A stretch of DNA of 64,000 nt. Source: Pseudomonas cremoris (lineage in GTDB: Bacteria > Pseudomonadota > Gammaproteobacteria > Pseudomonadales > Pseudomonadaceae). Position 1 is the first letter of the stretch, and each line of letters begins with the position of its first letter. Position numbers and translations under genes: made by a program. Below the pieces are notes generated by a model. That model was not told the origin of the DNA, did not search any database, and saw only the letters and a list, made by a program, of their open reading frames with translations. Shown in pieces: positions 50,924 to 60,059 of the stretch. The DNA lies in assembly GCF_014230465.1 (NCBI RefSeq), contig NZ_JAAXCY010000011.1, forward strand, positions 248,001 to 312,000, read 5' to 3'.

Positions 50924-52027
50924 TCAATGGGCGTGCTCGGCCGAGCCTTTACCCAGTTCGGACTTGAGGATGAAACTGCCAACCGTGGCCACCTGCGCGC
51001 CGGCGTCGAGGCCCTGGCGCACTTCGACGTAGCCGTCTTCGCTCACGCCTAACTCAAGGTGGCGCGTGACAAAACCGTGCTCGGTGCGCTCGAACACCGA
51101 GGGTTTGTCCTCGACGGTCTGGATCGCGGCCTGGGGCACGGTGACCTTGGCCTGGTAGGTGTCCGTGGCCAATTGCACGCTGACAAACAAGCCGGGGCGC
51201 CAGGCGTCGTCGGGGTTGGGCACCGTCACGCGCACCGTGGCGGTACGTGTCTGCTCACCCAGCAGGCTGCCGACGTAGGCCACGCTGCCACGCACGTCGG
51301 TGCCCATTTCGGTGGACGTGACTTTCACGGCTTTACCGACGCGCACTTTGTTCAAGTCCTTGGGGAATACGCCAAAGGTGACCCACACCTGGGACAGGTC
51401 GGAAAGGGTGAAGGCGTTGCTGATTTCGCTGACCACTTCGCCAACGCCGAGGTGTTTTTCCACCACGACACCGGCGAACGGTGCGCGCAGTTCATAGCGA
51501 TTACCGCCGACCAATACGGCGCTACCGCTGAGGGCGCTCATCTTCTGGCGCGCGTTGTTCAAGGCGATTTCGGCTTCTTGCAGGGTTTGGCGCGCCAGCA
51601 GGTAATCCTGCTCGGCGGATATCTTGTCCTGCCACAGCTGACGCTCACGCTGGAAGGTGGTGCGCGCCAGTTCGACCCGGCGTTCGCTGGCGGCCAACTC
51701 GCTGCGCTGGTCGGAAATCTGCTGGCTGGCGATCACCGCCAACAGCTCGCCTTTCTTTACCGACTGACCGAGATTGACCTTCACTGACTCCACCACACCG
51801 GCCGCACGCGGCACGATGTGTGAGGTGCGGTCTTCGTCGAACCGCACCTCTCCCGGCAGCGTCAGCATCGTGCTGAGCGCGCGCGGTTGGGCCTGGGCCA
51901 GCTGAATGCCGGCGGCCTGGATCTGCTGTTCGGTGAGCTCAAGTTCGCCTTCTTCATCAGCCTTTGCAAAGCCAGACAGCATCAGGCTCAAGGCGATGGC
52001 AAGCGCCACGCCGTGTGGTTTATTCAT
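50924..52027 (-). CDS. czcB: CzcB-type periplasmic adaptor of the RND pump
   Basis: 367 aa membrane-fusion protein. Signal peptide MNKPHGVALAIALSLMLSGF (cleavage about AKA), then barrel-sandwich lipoyl half (GVVESVKVNLGQSVKKGELL), a coiled-coil hairpin (SELAASERRVELARTTFQRE) and a beta-barrel (LSQVWVTFGVFPKDLNKVRV). The C-terminus ends SAEHAH with histidines, as in some metal adaptors. 18 bp between czcC and czcB stops/starts and 18 bp to czcA: one operon. Confidence 0.94.
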   Translation of the reverse strand: MNKPHGVALAIALSLMLSGFAKADEEGELELTEQQIQAAGIQLAQAQPRALSTMLTLPGEVRFDEDRTSHIVPRAAGVVESVKVNLGQSVKKGELLAVIASQQISDQRSELAASERRVELARTTFQRERQLWQDKISAEQDYLLARQTLQEAEIALNNARQKMSALSGSAVLVGGNRYELRAPFAGVVVEKHLGVGEVVSEISNAFTLSDLSQVWVTFGVFPKDLNKVRVGKAVKVTSTEMGTDVRGSVAYVGSLLGEQTRTATVRVTVPNPDDAWRPGLFVSVQLATDTYQAKVTVPQAAIQTVEDKPSVFERTEHGFVTRHLELGVSEDGYVEVRQGLDAGAQVATVGSFILKSELGKGSAEHAH

Positions 52028-52045
52028 GGGTCACTCCTGGAGAAA

Positions 52046-53266
52046 TCAAAACCGGGCGAGGTCGCCGTAGATCCGTTCGATGCGCACCCAGGCGTCGGTG
52101 GCCTGGGCGGTCGCCGTGAGGTATTGGGTGCGGGCCGCGATCAGGGTGCGCTGGGCGTCGAGCACATCGAGGAAGTTGAACTTGCCCATTTCAAAGCCAC
52201 GTGTGGCGCTGTCGACTGCGTTTTGTGCCGCGGGCAGGATCTGCTGGTTGAACGCACGCACCTCGGTATTGGCGGTTTGCCACAGGTCCAGTGCTTGTCG
52301 GGTTTCGGTGCGCAGACGCAGTTCGGCGGCGTTGCGCAGGTCGCGCGCCTGGTCGGCGCGACGGCTGGCGGCGAGCACGTTGCCCTGATTGCGGTTGAAC
52401 AACGGGATGGGCATCGACACGCCCACCACGTTCACCCGTTCACGCACGCTGGCGTCGTATTGGCTGCCGATGGACACATCGAGATCGGGAATGCGCTGGG
52501 CTTTTTCCAAGCCTACGCTGGCATCGTTCTGCAAGACCTGCAGTTCAGCCAGGCGCAACTCGGCAGTTTGTTCGAGGCGCGCCAACAGTAGCGCCGCCGG
52601 TGGCAGGACTGGAGTGGACTCACGTTGTGAGGCGACAGCCTGGAAGTCCGGCGTGGCGCTGCCGGTGCTGGCGGCCAGGCGACGATAGGCATCGGTGAGG
52701 CCAATCTGCGCACGGTTCAGTTCCAGGCGTATTTCCGAGAGTTGCACCTGAGCGCGGGTGGCCTCCACAGGTGATGATTTACCTGCGCTGACACGACCGT
52801 TGGCAACGATCAGGCCGCGCTCGGCCAACGCCAGGGAGCGTTGTGCCAGATCAAGCCGTTCCTGGGCACGCAGGGCCGCGTAATAACTGTCGATTACGTC
52901 GGCGCGCAAGCCATTGCGGCGCTGCTCCAGGGTCAATGCGGCGGCATCCTGGGCGCGTGTGGCCACGTCGACACGAGCCCCCCGCTTGCCGCCCAGTTCG
53001 AGCGTTTGGCTGAGTTTGATCGTGGTAGTGCGGCTATCGCGGCGAGTGTCTTCGGCATCCCAGGAGACCACCGGGTTGGGGATCAAACCGGCCTGCTGGC
53101 GACCGCCCTCAGCGATATCGATTTCCCAGCGGGCTGCGGCCAGCTCGGGGTTGTTGGCAAATGCGTTTTGCAGGGCTGTATCGAGGGTCAGTGTTTGTGC
53201 CTGAACGGCACTGGCGGTCACCCAGAACAGCGTCGTCACAAGGAAGTTTCTAACGGAAATTGCCAT
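52046..53266 (-). CDS. czcC: CzcC-type outer-membrane channel of the RND pump
   Basis: 406 aa TolC-family protein. I start at ATG 53266 (GGAAC upstream), giving the signal peptide MAISVRNFLVTTLFWVTASA with cleavage at VQA. Two OEP repeats with helical hairpins (NAFANNPELAAARWEIDIAE near the start, LFNRNQGNVLAASRRADQAR in the second half). First gene of czcCBA, divergent from the gluconate permease; the 242-bp intergenic region contains ATTACA (TGTAAT on the minus strand) at 53343-53348. Confidence 0.93.
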   Translation of the reverse strand: MAISVRNFLVTTLFWVTASAVQAQTLTLDTALQNAFANNPELAAARWEIDIAEGGRQQAGLIPNPVVSWDAEDTRRDSRTTTIKLSQTLELGGKRGARVDVATRAQDAAALTLEQRRNGLRADVIDSYYAALRAQERLDLAQRSLALAERGLIVANGRVSAGKSSPVEATRAQVQLSEIRLELNRAQIGLTDAYRRLAASTGSATPDFQAVASQRESTPVLPPAALLLARLEQTAELRLAELQVLQNDASVGLEKAQRIPDLDVSIGSQYDASVRERVNVVGVSMPIPLFNRNQGNVLAASRRADQARDLRNAAELRLRTETRQALDLWQTANTEVRAFNQQILPAAQNAVDSATRGFEMGKFNFLDVLDAQRTLIAARTQYLTATAQATDAWVRIERIYGDLARF

Positions 53267-53508
53267 AACGAGAGTTCCACGCCCATGAAGTCGAAGCGGG
53301 GGCAATGTAGCGTTCGCGACTTATCAGGGCGGTGGAGGGAAGATTACAAATACGACAGCAATGGCTCTGCGGCGGGCGTTGGCGACGACTACCGCTGATC
53401 GCACCAAAACGGTACACCGGCACTTGGCCAGTGCGGGATCAGGTATGCTTTTCGGGCAGGAAACAAAAAGAAACAATTTCCCCTACCTGTTCGATAAGGA
53501 GTCCCGCT

Positions 53509-54879
53509 TTGGAGTTATCGACTGCCGCGTGGATGGTTCACGACACCCGTCTTATGTTTTGCGTGCTGCTGGCCATCGCCAGCATCATCGTGCTGATCAG
53601 CGCGACCAAATTACCGCCATTTCTGTCGATCCTGATCGGCACCTTCATCGCCGGCGTCGGCGCCGGGCTGCCACCGGAAGAAGTGGCCAAGGCATTCAGC
53701 AAAGGCGCGGGGGCGATCCTCGGTGAGGCCGGGATCATCATTGCCCTGGGCTCTATGCTCGGTGCGCTGATGGCCGAGTCCGGTGCTGCCGACCGCATCG
53801 CCACCACGTTGCTCGGGCTGGGCAAAGGCAAGTCCTTGCCATGGGTGATGGCGCTGGTGGCGATGGTGATCGGCCTGCCGCTGTTCTTCGAAGTGGGCCT
53901 GGTGATGATGGTGCCGATCATCTTTGTGATGGCCAAGCGCTCGAACCAACCGCTGCTGAAAATCGCCATTCCCGCACTGGCCGGCATGACCACGCTGCAC
54001 GCCCTGATGCCTCCGCACCCGGGGCCGTTGATTGCGGTGGGCGCGTTGCACGCCGACCTGGGCCTGACCATGTTGCTGGGCTTCTGCCTGGCGGTGCCGG
54101 CGGTGATTCTGGCGGGTCCGATCTACGGCAACTGGCTGTCCAAGCGCCTGCACGTAGATGAACCGGCCGACATCGGCGCGCTGTTCAGCGCACCGCCCAA
54201 GGCACCGCGCCAGCCGAGTTTTGCGGTGTCGTTGCTGATCATCTTGCTGCCGGTGATTTTGATGCTCGGCAGCACCTTGGCCAAAGTCGCCATGTCGCCG
54301 GAAAGCCCGGTGGCACTGACTTTGAAATTCCTTGGTGAACCGCTGATTGCCCTCGGCCTGGCCGTGATCGCTGCCGTGATCTGCCTGGGCTGGGCGGCCG
54401 GCATGCCGCGCAGCGACGTCGGCAACACCCTGCGCAAAGCCCTCGCCCCCATCGCCGTGTTGCTACTGACCATCGGCGCCGGCGGCGGGCTAAAACAAAC
54501 CCTGCTGGACGCGGGCGTGAGTCAAACCATAAGCAAAGTCGCCGAAGGCGCGCACATGCCGTACTTGCTGCTGGCGTGGCTGATCGCCGTCGCCCTGCGC
54601 CAGGCCACCGGCTCGGCCACCGTCGCCACCACCACGACCGCTGGTATCCTCGCACCAATGATGATGGGTCTGGCCGCCACCCAAAGCTCATTGGTAGCGC
54701 TGGCCATTGGCGCAGGCTCGGTGTTCTTCTGCCACGTCAACGACGCCGGCTTCTGGATGGTGCGTGAGTACTTTGGCCTGCAGTTGAAACAGACGATTTG
54801 GGTGTGGTCGGTGCTGCAGACCATCGTTTCAGTCGTCGGTTTGGTGGGTACGCTGCTGCTCTGGCATTTTTTGACCTGA
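53509..54879 (+). CDS. GntP-family gluconate permease
   Basis: 456 aa from TTG 53509, chosen because AAGGAG lies seven bases upstream; the next ATG (53533) lacks a ribosome site. About twelve membrane segments. Family features: LPPFLSILIGTFIAGVGAGL near the N-terminus, GLPLFFEVGLVMMVPIIFVM, HALMPPHPGPLIAVGAL, and the C-terminal HVNDAGFWMVREYFGL. Imports gluconate or a related sugar acid with protons. No gnt catabolic genes are adjacent. Confidence 0.93.
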   Translation: MELSTAAWMVHDTRLMFCVLLAIASIIVLISATKLPPFLSILIGTFIAGVGAGLPPEEVAKAFSKGAGAILGEAGIIIALGSMLGALMAESGAADRIATTLLGLGKGKSLPWVMALVAMVIGLPLFFEVGLVMMVPIIFVMAKRSNQPLLKIAIPALAGMTTLHALMPPHPGPLIAVGALHADLGLTMLLGFCLAVPAVILAGPIYGNWLSKRLHVDEPADIGALFSAPPKAPRQPSFAVSLLIILLPVILMLGSTLAKVAMSPESPVALTLKFLGEPLIALGLAVIAAVICLGWAAGMPRSDVGNTLRKALAPIAVLLLTIGAGGGLKQTLLDAGVSQTISKVAEGAHMPYLLLAWLIAVALRQATGSATVATTTTAGILAPMMMGLAATQSSLVALAIGAGSVFFCHVNDAGFWMVREYFGLQLKQTIWVWSVLQTIVSVVGLVGTLLLWHFLT

Positions 54880-54919
54880 GGGTGAAGCTTTGAGGGGAGG
54901 TTCACTTCCCCTCGTTTGC

Positions 54920-55417
54920 TCAATGATGCAAAACGAAGCGTGCATCCAGCTTGCCGAGCAGCTCGAATGTGTTCATGTAAGGCACGCCAAACAGCGAGCA
55001 CACGTTGGGGATCGTGAATTTGCGTTTAATGTCGAGGTTGTAGACCTCATGGGTAACCACTACAGCCCCCGTCGTCATAGCCTTGGCAATCAACCAAGGA
55101 TCAGCGCCCTCAAGGAACTCTTCAAGCGCTCCCGCCTTCATCACAGGCACCTGCTCAGCAATCTTTGCAACGATATCTGCAAATGCCGCCTGAGTCGGCT
55201 GATCGTTAGCGTATTCGAAGAGGTGCGTATTGCCTTTCACCCACTGGGTCAGATCATCATTGCCGCGGGCCAACTCCTCCCGTACCTGCACGATACTGGC
55301 AATCTCTAGGGCCTGATGTTGTTGAAGAATCCACGCCCAATAGCCTGGGCAAATTGTCATCCCGTAATAACGGTTCTTGGCCTCAATCAGCGTGTTCGAA
55401 TCCAGTAGATGCTTCAT
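54920..55417 (-). CDS. DUF4411 (PIN-fold) putative toxin
   Basis: 165 aa. N-terminal LLDSNTLIEAKNRYYGMTIC with the first PIN Asp, GADPWLIAKAM with the central acidic residue (about 106) and VVTHEV further on: a PIN-like nuclease fold of the DUF4411 family. Its start overlaps the stop of the ImmA/IrrE gene by 4 bp, so the two are translated together. This pairing is a predicted toxin-antitoxin arrangement. Base composition is lower in GC than the flanking transporters. Confidence 0.85.
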   Translation of the reverse strand: MKHLLDSNTLIEAKNRYYGMTICPGYWAWILQQHQALEIASIVQVREELARGNDDLTQWVKGNTHLFEYANDQPTQAAFADIVAKIAEQVPVMKAGALEEFLEGADPWLIAKAMTTGAVVVTHEVYNLDIKRKFTIPNVCSLFGVPYMNTFELLGKLDARFVLHH

Positions 55418-56550
55418 GCCGATAGTTTCATCCCGTAAGCCTTCAACTTCGCAGGCTGTACGCCGAGAAGTTTTCCAGCATCACGCAGCAAAATCCGGCC
55501 GCTCTGCGCTTCGGCCAAAACAGCCTTGCTCAAGCGTGTACTGTTTCTAACGGATGCCGTGCGGTAGTAGTCCCCTCCACTGCCTTCTTTATCTCGATAG
55601 GCCTGTAAGATCCCGCGATAGTAGGCGCCGTACTGATCACTGCTGATATAACCAAGGTCACGGGCACGACGAGCAATCACTAACGCGCTGACGTGAAAGC
55701 GCCCGGCCAAGGGCGCGAGGTTTTCTTCCCAGTAGATATCCGAATTCCAATGCGCTCGAAAAACGAGCTCCGGAGCCAGAAACTCTCCCGCCACAGCATT
55801 GCAAAAAGCTTCTTCCTGACGGACACCTTGACCGCCACCATCAGATACGCCCGTGCTGCCAATCCAGATATGTGCCAGTTCATGCATTAATGTGAAAAGC
55901 CGGGCTGCAGGTGCGTCTGCACTATTGATAAACACCACAGGGGCCATGGCGTTGCTGATGGCAAAGCCTCGAAACTCGCTGACATCGAGCTTGCGGTGGG
56001 TATTCCCCAATGCCACCCCGCTTCGCATCACGAGAATACCGGCGTCCTCAGCGCCACTCACCAATGCCCTAACGTAGTCCTCATACCCCATGCGAGCAAA
56101 AGCATCCGTCACGCCAAGTACACGGCGAATATCGTCCACAACGTCTTTGATGGGCGAGTGGCTACTGAAACTCCCCACGAACGGGAGCGGGGATCGTTCG
56201 TGATCCTGCAAGTATTCCAGATACCAATCTTGCTTGCGGAGTACGTCTCTGACTGTATCCATCAAGTTCAAGCTGGGTTTGTCAGGGACCGCGCCACCCA
56301 CAGTGCGCAGGTCTGGAAGCGGAAGATGGTCCTGTGGTGGTGTCTTCAGAAAGAGAAAACCAAAAGGGACATGCACAATGGCAGCCCACTTTTGCGCTTG
56401 GTTGAACGTGGGTAGGCTCTGACCTCCTTCCCACTCAGCAACCCTTTCCCATTTGACCGTCATGCCTTTAGCAACTTGTACCTCAGACAACCCTGCCCGC
56501 TGGCGGGACCAGGACAGGATTTGAGGATTAATAAAGGCGGTCTGAGTCAT
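55414..56550 (-). CDS. XRE HTH + ImmA/IrrE-type metallopeptidase
   Basis: 378 aa. N-terminal XRE helix-turn-helix (about 10-65: RQRAGLSEVQVAKGMTVKWE) fused to a COG2856 zinc peptidase domain with HELAH (FTLMHELAHIWIG, about residues 217-229) and a downstream acidic residue in EEAFCNAVAGEFLAPE. In this architecture the protein is probably both repressor and regulator or activator of the partner DUF4411 protein. Coupled to the downstream PIN gene. May also belong to a defence context. Confidence 0.88.
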   Translation of the reverse strand: MTQTAFINPQILSWSRQRAGLSEVQVAKGMTVKWERVAEWEGGQSLPTFNQAQKWAAIVHVPFGFLFLKTPPQDHLPLPDLRTVGGAVPDKPSLNLMDTVRDVLRKQDWYLEYLQDHERSPLPFVGSFSSHSPIKDVVDDIRRVLGVTDAFARMGYEDYVRALVSGAEDAGILVMRSGVALGNTHRKLDVSEFRGFAISNAMAPVVFINSADAPAARLFTLMHELAHIWIGSTGVSDGGGQGVRQEEAFCNAVAGEFLAPELVFRAHWNSDIYWEENLAPLAGRFHVSALVIARRARDLGYISSDQYGAYYRGILQAYRDKEGSGGDYYRTASVRNSTRLSKAVLAEAQSGRILLRDAGKLLGVQPAKLKAYGMKLSA

Positions 56551-56621
56551 TGAGTAAAAGTCGCTAATCAGAAGTGGACGTGACTATAGAAGTGAGAAAC
56601 CTACCCGTCAATTGATGGCCC

Positions 56622-57926
56622 CTAGGCCCTATTTGTAACCGTATCCAGTGTATGGCGCTTACCAAACAGCGCCACACTCACCACTCCCACCGCCCCCATC
56701 ACCAGGCAATAGCCCACACAAATCCACGGGCTGGTCGGCATCAGCGCAATCAACAGCAGTGGCGTGGTACTCGCCCACAGCGCGTACGCAATGTTGTAGG
56801 TAAAGGAAATCCCCGATACCCGCACCGACGCCGGAAACAACCCGACCATCACCGACGGCACCGCGCCGACCACCCCACAACTCAAGCCCGCCACGGCATA
56901 CGCCGCACCCAGCCAGATACCACCGCTGATCAGGCTGGCGTACAACACCGCAATTCCCACTGGCAGCAACAGGCTGTAGACCAGTACCGCGCGCCAGGCG
57001 CCAATGCGGTCCACCAACAGGCCGGCGAGGACGCAGCCGATATTCAGGAACACAATGCCCAGCGCACTCAAAGCGAAGGTGTGGCTGGGGCTCATGCCGA
57101 AGGTTTTTTGCATCATGGTTGGGGTGATGACCACGAGCACCACCACGGCGGAGGTGAGCACGCAGGTGAGGATCATCGCCGGTAGCAGCACGGCGCGGTG
57201 GTCGCGCAATACGGTGCGCAGTGGCATTTCGGCGGCGGCTTGGCGGCGGGCCTGCATTTCGAGGAACACCGGGGTTTCGCTGAGCCAGCGCCGCAGCCAT
57301 ACGCCGATCACGCCGAACACGCCGCCCAGCAGGAAAGGCAAGCGCCAGGCGTAGTCGAGGATCTCGGCAGGCGTAAAGACTTGCGCCAGCAGCGTGGCGG
57401 TCAGTGCGCCGAGCAGGTAGCCAAAGGTCAGCCCCGCTTGTAGGAAACCCAGCGCGTAACCGCGATGGCTCCTTGGCGCGTGCTCAGCGACGAAGGTCCA
57501 GGCGCTGGGCACTTCGCCGCCCACGGCGGCACCTTGCAAGACGCGCAGCACCAACAGGATCAGCGGCGCGAAATAACCGATTTGTGCGTAGGTGGGCATG
57601 ATCCCGATCAGCAGGCAGGGCAAGGCCATCATCAGGATGCTCAGGCTGAATACGCGCTTGCGCCCGAGGTGATCGGCGAAGTGCGCCATCAGGATGCCGC
57701 CCAATGGGCGTGCCAGATAACCGGTGACGAAGATGCCGAAGCTTTGCAGCAAGCGCAGCCACTCGGGCATTTCCGGAGGGAAAAACAGTTGGCTGAGGGT
57801 CAGCGCGAAGAATACGAAGATGATGAAGTCGTAGATTTCCAGGGCGCCGCCCAGGGCGGCCAGGCCCAGGGTTTTGTAGTCGGAGCGGGAAAAACGCTGC
57901 GCCTGTGGAGAAAAGGTGGCAGTCAT
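56622..57926 (-). CDS. MFS transporter, metabolite:H+ symporter (MHS) family
   Basis: 434 aa, twelve membrane segments. MHS-type start LAALGGALEIYDFIIFVFFA (residues about 18-37), motif A ADHLGRKRVF at 85-95, and VLRVLQGAAVGGEVPSAWTF, which place it with ShiA/ProP/citrate carriers. Substrate uncertain (carboxylate, betaine or shikimate). Divergent from the atoE-like gene 185 bp away. Confidence 0.88.
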   Translation of the reverse strand: MTATFSPQAQRFSRSDYKTLGLAALGGALEIYDFIIFVFFALTLSQLFFPPEMPEWLRLLQSFGIFVTGYLARPLGGILMAHFADHLGRKRVFSLSILMMALPCLLIGIMPTYAQIGYFAPLILLVLRVLQGAAVGGEVPSAWTFVAEHAPRSHRGYALGFLQAGLTFGYLLGALTATLLAQVFTPAEILDYAWRLPFLLGGVFGVIGVWLRRWLSETPVFLEMQARRQAAAEMPLRTVLRDHRAVLLPAMILTCVLTSAVVVLVVITPTMMQKTFGMSPSHTFALSALGIVFLNIGCVLAGLLVDRIGAWRAVLVYSLLLPVGIAVLYASLISGGIWLGAAYAVAGLSCGVVGAVPSVMVGLFPASVRVSGISFTYNIAYALWASTTPLLLIALMPTSPWICVGYCLVMGAVGVVSVALFGKRHTLDTVTNRA

Positions 57927-58111
57927 GGTGAGGCTCGGCAGACAAACAAAATGGCGTGCAGGTTATGAGCTGAGCCGGATGATGGCAATCGCGACAGATA
58001 TATTTGTTTTCCTCATGGATCGATGAAGATAACTGCATTCCCATATCAAGGGGCGTAGCGGAACATGCCGGAAAACTGCCTGCCCCCTAATAACTATAAG
58101 AGGAATGACTC

Positions 58112-59530
58112 GTGGCCGATGCTATCGAAGAAAGCCGCTATGCCCGCTTTGCCCTGCGCTGCTCCAACTTCGCCGAACGCTGGTTTCCTGACTCCTGGGT
58201 GTTTGCCGCCCTCGCCGTGATCATTGTCGCCGTGGCGACCCTGGGCATGGGCGCAGCACCGACCGAGGCCGCCAAGGCTTTTGGTGATGGGTTCTGGAGC
58301 TTGATCCCGTTCACCATGCAGATGGCCTTTGTGGTGATCGGCGGTTATGTGGTTGCCAGCTCGCCGCCTGCGGTGAAACTGATTGATCGCCTGGCGCGTA
58401 TTCCAAAGAACGGCCGCTCGGCCGTGGCGTGGGTGGCGTTGATCTCCATGGTCGCCTCCTTGCTGAACTGGGGCTTGTCCCTGGTGTTCGGCGGTTTGCT
58501 GGTGCGCGCGTTGGCGCGTCGTACGGATTTGCGCATGGATTACCGCGCGGCCGGCGCCGCTGCCTATTTGGGCCTCGGTGCGGTGTGGGCCTTGGGGTTG
58601 TCATCGTCGGCGGCGCAGTTACAGGCCAACCCGGCCAGCCTGCCACCGTCGATCCTGTCGATCACCGGGGTGATCCCGTTCACCGACACGATCTTCCTGT
58701 GGCAATCGGGCGTGCTGTTGCTGGCGCTGATTGTGGTGTCGCTGATCATCGCCTACGCCACCGCGCCCGGCCCGAACAGCGCGCGTGATGCCAAGGCATG
58801 TGGCGTCGACCCGGCGTTCAACTTGCCCAAGATCCAAGCGCCGACCCGTCCAGGTGAATGGCTGGAGCACAGCCCGCTGCTGACGATTTTGCTGGCGTTG
58901 CTGGCGGCCGGTTGGTTGTTCCACGAGTTCTCGACCAAACCGGCGATCAGCGCCATCTCGGGGCTGAACACCTATAACTTCCTGTTCATCATGGTCGGCG
59001 CATTGTTGCACTGGCGCCCGCGCAGCTTCCTCGATGCGGTGGCCCGTGCGGTGCCAACCACCACCGGCGTGCTGATCCAGTTCCCGCTGTACGGCTCGAT
59101 TGCCGCGCTGATGACCGTGGTCAAGGGCGGTGACGGCCAAACCCTGGCGCACCATATCTCAACCTTCTTTACCTCCATCGCCTCCCACGACACTTATGCG
59201 CTGTTGATGGGCGTGTACTCGGCGGTGCTGGGCTTCTTTATTCCATCGGGCGGCGGTAAGTGGATCATCGAAGCGCCGTACGTGATGCAAGTGGCCAATG
59301 ACCTGCAATACCACCTGGGCTGGGCGGTGCAGATCTACAACGCCGCTGAAGCGTTGCCGAACCTGATCAACCCGTTCTATATGCTGCCGTTGCTGGGAGT
59401 ACTGGGGTTGAAGGCGCGGGACTTGATCGGCTTTTCGTTTGTGCAGTTGCTGGTGCACACGCCGCTGGTGTTGTTCCTGCTGTGGGCGTTGGGGACGACG
59501 TTGAAGTATTTGCCGCCGGTGATGCCGTAG
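58112..59530 (+). CDS. Short-chain fatty acid transporter (AtoE/TIGR00366 family)
   Basis: 472 aa from GTG 58112 (AAGAGGAA upstream). About twelve hydrophobic segments; WFPDSWVFAALAVIIVAVAT, LLNWGLSLVFGGLLVRALAR and FFIPSGGGKWIIEAPYVMQ are AtoE-family blocks. Imports short-chain fatty acids such as acetoacetate or butyrate. No ato catabolic genes adjacent; divergent from the MHS carrier. Confidence 0.9.
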   Translation: MADAIEESRYARFALRCSNFAERWFPDSWVFAALAVIIVAVATLGMGAAPTEAAKAFGDGFWSLIPFTMQMAFVVIGGYVVASSPPAVKLIDRLARIPKNGRSAVAWVALISMVASLLNWGLSLVFGGLLVRALARRTDLRMDYRAAGAAAYLGLGAVWALGLSSSAAQLQANPASLPPSILSITGVIPFTDTIFLWQSGVLLLALIVVSLIIAYATAPGPNSARDAKACGVDPAFNLPKIQAPTRPGEWLEHSPLLTILLALLAAGWLFHEFSTKPAISAISGLNTYNFLFIMVGALLHWRPRSFLDAVARAVPTTTGVLIQFPLYGSIAALMTVVKGGDGQTLAHHISTFFTSIASHDTYALLMGVYSAVLGFFIPSGGGKWIIEAPYVMQVANDLQYHLGWAVQIYNAAEALPNLINPFYMLPLLGVLGLKARDLIGFSFVQLLVHTPLVLFLLWALGTTLKYLPPVMP

Positions 59531-59653
59531 TTCCGTCCGATCAACTGCGTGGGGTTGTCCTACTTCAAACAACGACAACCCCTGACTCCCCCCACCAACA
59601 CCTTTGATTAACCTGACTCGGATTGCCATCCACAGCACACCGAGGAAGATCCG

Positions 59654-59974
59654 ATGACGCCCCTGTCCAAATCACTGGAAGACATGCTCACTGACATTTA
59701 CAAGGACGACCGTGTTTCGTTCGTGGAGTACAGCGCGTTGCGAGACGATGCCGACCGCCGCATGGCTGCCGTTATCAAGGAGTTTGGCCTGCATAACAAC
59801 GTGACGGCGTTTCAAAAAGCGATGGATGTTGCCATGCAGTTGTTGCAGACCAGCGTCATCGACGCGAAAAAAGCCAAGCTGACCGATACGGGCGAGGCAA
59901 TCGTCAAAGATGCCCTCACGGCCCAAGTGGAGTACCTGCGTGCCGGCAGTCAGTTGGCACTGCGTCTGCTCTAG
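59654..59974 (+). CDS. Hypothetical protein, small helical
   Basis: 106 aa, no recognised domain. Charged and almost wholly helical in look (SLEDMLTDIYKDDRVSFVEY at the start, ALTAQVEYLRAGSQLALRLL at the end), no signal peptide or membrane segment. GAGGAAG precedes the ATG. Isolated between atoE-like and phosphatase genes. I could not assign a function. Confidence 0.65.
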   Translation: MTPLSKSLEDMLTDIYKDDRVSFVEYSALRDDADRRMAAVIKEFGLHNNVTAFQKAMDVAMQLLQTSVIDAKKAKLTDTGEAIVKDALTAQVEYLRAGSQLALRLL

Positions 59975-60059
59975 ATCAAACAGCTGTCTTCGTTCCGTCA
60001 CATTGCATTGCTACCGTCCTGCGAAATATCTTGCAACACCTCGCCAGGGACTCCCCGCA

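Noticed and set aside
59654..59974. Small helical protein as a type III chaperone or effector partner
   Set aside because: Far from the hrp locus, no Hrp box upstream, and no chaperone signature.
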